Origin: Stenotrophomonas maltophilia
GTDB taxonomy: Bacteria > Pseudomonadota > Gammaproteobacteria > Xanthomonadales > Xanthomonadaceae
Direction: 5' to 3'
DNA: 11,417 bases
NCBI GenBank assembly: GCA_002386405.1
Contig: DGIP01000031.1
Coordinates: forward strand, 1 to 11,417
In this document: positions 7,443 to 11,417 of the stretch, piece after piece
How positions within the stretch are numbered: the first letter of the stretch is position 1
Layout of the letters: every line of letters starts with the position of its first letter
The notes under the pieces: model-generated
The model's input: the letters and a program-made list of their open reading frames with translations, nothing else
Told to the model about the DNA's origin: nothing
Database searches by the model: none
Translations under genes and position numbers: made by a program

Positions 7443-10259
7443 TCACTTCACCACACCACCACTCAACACCATCGGCGAGGTCTGCAGCGGCTCGTTGGCC
7501 GAACGCGAAAGCTGCAGCTCGTAGCGGCCTTCCGCAATCTTCCACTGCTTGTCGGCGGTATCGAAACTGGCCATCGCCTTCGGTTCGGCCTCGATGCGGA
7601 TCCGGCGCGACTCACCCGGCTGCAGCGTGACCTTCTGGAAGCCGATCAGGCGGATCGGCGTGGTGCTGCCTTCCGGCATCTTCAGGTACAGCTGCGCCAC
7701 GTCCGCACCGGCCACCTTGCCGGTGTTGCGCACGTCCACCGTTGCCACCAGGCGCTGGCCCATCGCGGTGTAGGTCAGGTTGTCGTACTGGAACTGCGTG
7801 TACGAGAGCCCGTGGCCGAACGCGAACTGCGGCGTGAGGCCCTTGGCCGCGAACCACTTGTAACCGACGTTCGCGCCTTCGATGTTGTAATCGATGGTGT
7901 CATCCGGCTTCTGCTTCGGGTTGAAGCCCAGCCCGTTCACGTGCGGGCGCGGCAGCTGCGACACATCGACCGGCCACGTCACCGGAAGCCGGCCCGACGG
8001 ATTCACCTTGCCGGTCAGCAGCGCCGCGATCGCTTCACCGCCACGGATACCCGGGTACCACGCCTGCAGGATCGCCGGCACCTGCTGCAGCCACGGCAGC
8101 TCGACCGGGCCGTTGGTTTCCAGCACCACCACCGTCTTCGGGTTGGCCTTGGCCACCCCGGCAATCAGCGTGTCCTGGTTGTCCGGCAGCTTCATGTGCG
8201 GCAGATCGACCGATTCGGCCGACCACTGCGTCGCGAACACGATCGCCACGTCGGCCGCTGCGGCAGCGCGCGCGGCAGCCGCCACGTCACGACCGTCCAC
8301 GTACTCGATGGTCGCGTCCGGGCACTCGGCGCGCAGCGCCTCCAGCGGCGACGACGGGTGGAAGATCACCGGGCCCGGCCAGGTGGTCGGCAGCACGCCC
8401 GGTACCGCATTGGTGCCACGCGCGGTCCAGCCCACCATCGACGAACCACCGCCCCCGATCACGCCCTTGTCGGCATGCCCGCCGATGATCACGATGCGCT
8501 GCACGTCCTTGCCCAGCGGCAGCACGTCACCGGCGTTGCGCAGCAGCACGCTGCCCTCCTCCACCGTGCGCTGCGCGGCGGCAAAGCCCGCTTCATCGTC
8601 GATCGGCACATGCTGCGGCGGCAGGTCGAAATTGCCGTGCGCGAACATGGTGCGCAGGATCCGCGCCACCATGTCGTTCAAGCGCGCCTGCGGCACCGTG
8701 CCACCGGCCACGGCCAGCCGCAGCGGTTCATCGAAGTACACCGCCTTGTCGAACACCTCGCCCGCCGACTGCTGGTCCAGCCCGGCCAGCGCCGCCTTGG
8801 AGCCGCTGTGCACGCCGCCCCAGTCGGACATCACGAAACCCGGGAACTTCCATTCCTGCTTGAGCACCTCGTTCATCAGGTAATCGTGCTCGCAGCCGTA
8901 GGTGCCGTTGATGCGGTTGTAGGAACACATCACCGAACCGGGCTTGCCTTCGTCCAACGCGATTTCAAAGGCCAGCAGGTCCGACTCGCGCATCGCCTGT
9001 TCGCCGATTTCGGCGCTGTGGAAATTGCGCGAGGTTTCCATGTCGTTGAGCGCGAAGTGCTTCATCGTCGAGATCACGTGCTGGCTCTGCACGCCGCGGA
9101 TCGACTCGCCCACCAGGCGGCCGGCCAGCACCGGGTCTTCGCCGGCGTATTCGAAATTGCGGCCATTGCGCGGGTCGCGCTGCAGGTTGACGCTACCGGC
9201 CAGCAGGATGTTGAAGCGCTGCTGCCAGGCCTCGCGGCCCATTGTGGCGCCGCCGGTGAAGGCGATCTGCGGGTTCCAGCTCGACGCGGTGGACGGGCCC
9301 GACGGCATCGCCGTGGCATGGTCGCCCTTGCGGATCCCGCCCGGGTTGGTCACGCCCACGCCGGCATCGGCCGACTGCTGGGACGGAATGCCCAGGCGCG
9401 GCACGCCCGGCACGAAGCCGGCCGAACCGACCGCGCCTTCCGGCAGCGGCCCGCCATCCTTGCCCAGCCCGAAGTAGCTGTGCAGCATCTGGAACTTCTC
9501 GTCCACCGTCATCCGCGCCACCAGCAGCTTGGCGCGCGCGTCGGCGCTCAGCCCGGTGTCCATCCACGGCGTGTCGCCGCCCACCGGTGCGCTGTAGCCC
9601 AGCGTCAGCAGCTGACCGGCAATGCTCGTATCGGCGTCCAGGCGCAGCTTGACCGGCTTGGTCGTGGTGGCGTCGAAGCCGGCGCTGTAGCCGGCGCCCT
9701 TGCCGATGTCGGCGAAACCAGCGGCGGTTGCGATGTCCGCATCGGTGCCCAGCAGCACCGCCGGCGCACCCAGGCGCGAGCTGTCCACCAGCGTCTTGAC
9801 CGCCGTGCCATCGGCATCGGCAGCGCGCGTGTACAGCGCCACCACATGGCGGCCGTCATTGAGGCGCAGGTAGTTCAGGCCGGGGGCTTCCACGCCCGAT
9901 TCGGCTTCCACCGGCAGGTGCGAGAGCACGATGCTGCCGCGCTGCTCGGCGGCGACCGGATCGGCACTGATGAAGCGATAGGTGTAGCCCAGGTCATCGG
10001 CCAGTGCCGCCAGCGGGTCCGGTGCGTGCGCGCTGTCCATGGTGTCGGCCGGGCGGATCACGTTGCCGATGGTCAGCGCATCGACGTCCAGCGCCTGCAG
10101 CTGTTCGGCCACCGCCTTGGCATCCAGGTAGGTCGGTGCCTGGTCCAGGCGGAGCACGGTGAAGGCCTCGCCCCCCACCGCCGGTGCGGCGAAGGCAGAG
10201 GCAGACAGCGACAGGGCGATGGCGGCCGTCAGGGCCAAGGGCTTTGTAATCGTTTTCAT
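7443..10259 (-). CDS. Secreted GH3 beta-glycosidase with extra N-terminal domain
   Basis: A 938-residue periplasmic glycoside hydrolase family 3 enzyme that should remove beta-linked glucose or similar sugars from oligosaccharide ends. ATG at 10259 begins a signal peptide MKTITKPLALTAAIALSLSA, cleaved after AFA near residue 24; an open extension of 24 codons upstream has no such signal. Residues about 31-200 are an extra domain (separate entry). The GH3 barrel starts near 229 (MTVDEKFQML at 250-259), with substrate-site KHFALND (400-406) and nucleophile Asp479 in VMSDWGG. The second GH3 domain (about 565-765) carries Glu682 in WSAESVD as likely acid/base. Residues about 835-930 form a fibronectin-III-like domain (DVAQLYLKMPEG). 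It is about 170 residues longer than BglX-type enzymes, all at the N-terminus. Probable transcript alone, 239 bases after the hxlR-type gene. Exact sugar specificity is not predictable; beta-glucosidase is the default. Confidence 0.9.
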   Translation of the reverse strand: MKTITKPLALTAAIALSLSASAFAAPAVGGEAFTVLRLDQAPTYLDAKAVAEQLQALDVDALTIGNVIRPADTMDSAHAPDPLAALADDLGYTYRFISADPVAAEQRGSIVLSHLPVEAESGVEAPGLNYLRLNDGRHVVALYTRAADADGTAVKTLVDSSRLGAPAVLLGTDADIATAAGFADIGKGAGYSAGFDATTTKPVKLRLDADTSIAGQLLTLGYSAPVGGDTPWMDTGLSADARAKLLVARMTVDEKFQMLHSYFGLGKDGGPLPEGAVGSAGFVPGVPRLGIPSQQSADAGVGVTNPGGIRKGDHATAMPSGPSTASSWNPQIAFTGGATMGREAWQQRFNILLAGSVNLQRDPRNGRNFEYAGEDPVLAGRLVGESIRGVQSQHVISTMKHFALNDMETSRNFHSAEIGEQAMRESDLLAFEIALDEGKPGSVMCSYNRINGTYGCEHDYLMNEVLKQEWKFPGFVMSDWGGVHSGSKAALAGLDQQSAGEVFDKAVYFDEPLRLAVAGGTVPQARLNDMVARILRTMFAHGNFDLPPQHVPIDDEAGFAAAQRTVEEGSVLLRNAGDVLPLGKDVQRIVIIGGHADKGVIGGGGSSMVGWTARGTNAVPGVLPTTWPGPVIFHPSSPLEALRAECPDATIEYVDGRDVAAAARAAAAADVAIVFATQWSAESVDLPHMKLPDNQDTLIAGVAKANPKTVVVLETNGPVELPWLQQVPAILQAWYPGIRGGEAIAALLTGKVNPSGRLPVTWPVDVSQLPRPHVNGLGFNPKQKPDDTIDYNIEGANVGYKWFAAKGLTPQFAFGHGLSYTQFQYDNLTYTAMGQRLVATVDVRNTGKVAGADVAQLYLKMPEGSTTPIRLIGFQKVTLQPGESRRIRIEAEPKAMASFDTADKQWKIAEGRYELQLSRSANEPLQTSPMVLSGGVVK
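9732..10169 (-). other. Degenerate EEP-like (DNase I fold) domain inside the GH3 protein
   Basis: Residues about 31-176 of the GH3 protein follow the order of conserved blocks in the endonuclease/exonuclease/phosphatase family: opening strand FTVLRLDQ, helix plus strand VAEQLQALDVDALTIGNV, LAALADDLGYTYRFIS, RGSIVLSHLP, GRHVVALYTRAA and APAVLLGTDADI. The active-site residues expected in those blocks (Glu of LQEV, His of NTHL, Asp-x-Asn of GDFN) are replaced by GN, TR and TDAD. If the fold is right, it is catalytically dead and may bind sugar, protein or cell wall. This assignment comes from pattern reading only. Confidence 0.45.
10245..10258. promoter_or_regulatory. LacI-family operator-like palindrome over the GH3 start codon
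   Basis: On the minus strand TGAAAACGATTACA fits the LacI-family pattern TGNAANCGNTNNCA, with the central CG at 10251-10252. It spans codons 1-5 of the GH3 gene. Binding there would block initiation or early elongation. No LacI-type gene lies in the window. The Lys/Thr-rich start of a signal peptide could produce this by chance. Confidence 0.3.
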
Positions 10260-10498
10260 AAGCGGGCGAAACACCTTTGCTGACGCACTAAATCCAGGGA
10301 GTCTTGCCGCAGAAGGGTGCAGCGCCGTCATGGCGGGATCCCGGCACGTAACCGCGGTCGGGATCGAACTACACGGGCACGCCAGCCACGATCAGGCCCC
10401 TCCGCCTGTCGCCACAGCCAACGCATCCGTCGGGTGCCGTCGCCAGCACCCATCCGCTCAAGAGTCGTTCACCCTGTTCATCCGTGTCAACAGCGTGT
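10260..10498. promoter_or_regulatory. Upstream region of the GH3 gene
   Basis: No gene is seen in this 239-base gap. It should carry the GH3 promoter. On the minus strand TTGACA occurs (complement of 10485-10490), but no good -10 box follows at 16-18 bases. A G/C hairpin gggtgc/gcaccc (10432-10437, 10446-10451) lacks a T tract and may weakly terminate the upstream hxlR-type transcript. The GH3 start has no strong ribosome site; AAAGG is 14 bases away. Confidence 0.35.
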
Positions 10499-10951
10499 TC
10501 AGGTTCGCTGCACCGGATCCGGCTTGATTACTTCGGTCTGTGCAGCCGTCAGCGCCCTGCCCTCTGCATCGCGCGGCAGCAGCGGTGCCACCGCCTCCCC
10601 GGTGCCGATCACCTGCAGGTGCGAACGCGGTTCAGACGGGTCGAACAGATGGCCCTCGCCCCATTGGCGCAGCGCCACCACCAGCGGGAACAGCGCCTGG
10701 CCTTGGGCGGTGAGCACGTAGTCGTGGTAACGGCTGCCATCGGCGGCGGGCTGCTGGATCAGCACGCCGGCGTCCTGCAGGGCCTGCAGGCGCTGGCTGA
10801 GCATGCTGCGCGACATGCCCAGGCCACGCTGGAAATCGCTGAAGCGGCGCACGCCGTCGAAGGCGTCGCGCACGATCAGCAGCGACCAGCGGTCGCCGAT
10901 CAGGTCCAGCGCGCGCGCGACCGGGCAGGTGCGGTTGAGATCGTGGTGCAT
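10499..10951 (-). CDS. HxlR-family winged-helix transcription regulator
   Basis: A 150-residue DNA-binding regulator. The opening CPVARALDLIGDRWSLLIVRDAF and RRFSDFQRGLGMSRSMLSQRLQALQDAGVL are the defining HxlR blocks (helix-turn-helix about residues 35-65), followed by the wing and SRYHDYVLTAQGQAL. Cys9 is the only cysteine and sits at the position used for thiol or quinone sensing in YodB/HypR relatives, so electrophile or redox sensing is plausible but not shown. The start is secure: AAGGAGG lies six bases before the ATG. The last 45 or so residues form a tail beyond the minimal domain. It is divergent from an MFS transporter and a -10 box of its own promoter lies within a 19-bp palindrome, so autorepression and control of the transporter are likely. 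Confidence 0.93.
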   Translation of the reverse strand: MHHDLNRTCPVARALDLIGDRWSLLIVRDAFDGVRRFSDFQRGLGMSRSMLSQRLQALQDAGVLIQQPAADGSRYHDYVLTAQGQALFPLVVALRQWGEGHLFDPSEPRSHLQVIGTGEAVAPLLPRDAEGRALTAAQTEVIKPDPVQRT

Positions 10952-10967
10952 GGCGATCCTCCTTAGA

Positions 10968-10986
10968 TGGTTTCATTTTAGAACCA
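10968..10986. promoter_or_regulatory. Operator candidate 1 (19-bp palindrome) for the HxlR regulator
   Basis: TGGTT (10968-10972) and AACCA (10982-10986) flank nine bases with an ATTT core. It covers the -10 box of the hxlR-type promoter. It is 13 of 19 identical to the palindrome at 11004-11022, with starts 36 bases apart. Confidence 0.6.
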
Positions 10987-11002
10987 AATGCCACAGACTC
11001 AA
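10975..11002 (-). promoter_or_regulatory. Sigma-70-type promoter of the hxlR-type gene
   Basis: On the minus strand TTGAGT (complement of 10997-11002) and TAAAAT (complement of 10975-10980) are 16 bases apart; each matches consensus well (TAAAAT 5 of 6). Predicted RNA would start about 17-20 bases before the start codon, which leaves room for the AAGGAGG site. Confidence 0.6.
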
Positions 11003-11003
11003 C

Positions 11004-11022
11004 TGGTTCTATTTCGAGACCA
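11004..11022. promoter_or_regulatory. Operator candidate 2 (19-bp palindrome) near the MFS start
   Basis: TGGTT (11004-11008) and GACCA (11018-11022) flank an ATTT-containing centre with the same spacing as operator 1. It ends three bases before the ATG at 11026, so bound protein would block the transporter promoter or initiation. Confidence 0.55.
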
Positions 11023-11025
11023 GTT

Positions 11026-11417
11026 ATGTCACCACCGTCCCCCTCCCGCGCATCGCCCCTTCCCTGCTGCTGCTGTTCGCGTGCGCCGCCGGGCTCAGCG
11101 TGGCCAACGTCTATTACGCCCAGCCACTGCTGGATGCGCTGTCGGCCGACCTGCACATCGGCGTCTCCTGGATCGGCGCGGTGATCGCCGCGACCCAGGT
11201 CGGCTCGGTGGCCGCCCTGCTGTGGCTGGTGCCGCTGGGCGACCGGGTCGAGCGGCGGCGGCTGATGGCGCTGCAGACCGCCGCGCTGATGCTGGCGCTG
11301 CTCTGTGTTGCTGCCGCCAGTACGGCCGTGGGCTTGTTGTTGGCCATGTTCGCCGTGGGCCTGCTGGGCACCGCGATGACCCAGGGGCTGATTGCCTACG
11401 CGGCGCTGGCCGCACCT
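11026..11417 (+). CDS. MFS transporter, 5' part only, with a frameshift near the start
   Basis: From 11028 onward one frame encodes a typical major facilitator N-terminus: PRIAPSLLLLFACAAGLS, VANVYYAQPLLDALSADL, helices 1-4, and motif A in PLGDRVERRR. It stays open to the window edge (130 codons seen; the full family is about 400). The only well-placed start, ATG 11026 with GAGA six bases before it, is one base out of that frame and leads to nonsense and a stop after about 70 codons. One extra base between 11028 and 11043, for example a sixth C in the C5 run 11039-11043, restores the frame. The only in-frame ATG is at 10950, inside the divergent gene's first codon, giving an unlikely leader. 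An exporter controlled by the neighbouring HxlR protein is the natural reading. Confidence 0.8.

Noticed and set aside
7100..7524. Small plus-strand ORFs crossing the repeat-rich gap
   Set aside because: They translate REP and inverted-repeat sequence, have no ribosome site, and resemble no family.
7434..10283. 949-codon plus-strand ORF opposite the GH3 gene
   Set aside because: Its product is rich in His, Arg, Gln and Gly with no domain or hydrophobic core. It is the expected antisense shadow of a long G/C-biased gene, and the opposite strand carries clear GH3 motifs.
10485..10490. TTGACA as a -35 box for the GH3 gene
   Set aside because: No acceptable -10 box follows at normal spacing, and the site lies more than 200 bases before the GH3 start.

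Overview
The window looks like chromosome of a high-GC gammaproteobacterium of the Xanthomonadaceae, most probably Stenotrophomonas. The reasons are the strong G/C bias at codon position three (which creates long false antisense ORFs), TTG start codons, short intergenic palindromes that begin with GTAG (the Stenotrophomonas REP/SMAG type), and a dispersed 32-bp intergenic sequence present twice. No tRNA, rRNA, CRISPR array, insertion sequence or prophage gene was found. Most of the window is ordinary core or flexible genome, not a defence or mobile island.

Layout. Bases 1-119 are intergenic, with one copy of the 32-bp repeat and a five-unit hexanucleotide repeat that runs into the stop codon of the first gene. 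On the minus strand, 120-1955 encodes a one-piece ABC exporter. Upstream of it lies a secreted serine hydrolase of the beta-lactamase/penicillin-binding superfamily (2014-3570), and a strong terminator hairpin separates the two. Divergent from the hydrolase is a tightly packed plus-strand set: a VOC/glyoxalase-fold protein (3704-4138), a DUF72 protein whose TTG start overlaps the VOC stop, and an EamA/DMT permease. A REP hairpin separates the permease from a convergent stand-alone AAA ATPase (5962-7125, minus).

Bases 7126-7442 hold no gene but are rich in repeats: two head-to-head REP palindromes, one of them nested inside a 26-bp inverted repeat that also contains the second copy of the 32-bp repeat. 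Next on the minus strand is a secreted 938-residue GH3 glycosidase (7443-10259). Between its signal peptide and the GH3 barrel it carries about 200 extra residues that resemble a catalytically dead endonuclease/exonuclease/phosphatase fold. A LacI-type operator-like palindrome covers its start codon.

The right end is a regulator-transporter pair. An HxlR-family repressor (10499-10951, minus) faces an MFS transporter (plus, cut by the window edge). Two 19-bp palindromes lie between them; one covers the repressor's -10 box. The transporter reading frame is offset by one base from its only plausible start codon, next to a C5 run, which suggests a frameshift, a phase-variable tract or a base-calling error.

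The most unusual items are the GH3 fusion domain, the nested palindrome/repeat element at 7227-7387 and the frameshifted MFS start behind twin operators. I did not find evidence of a wholly new multi-gene system.
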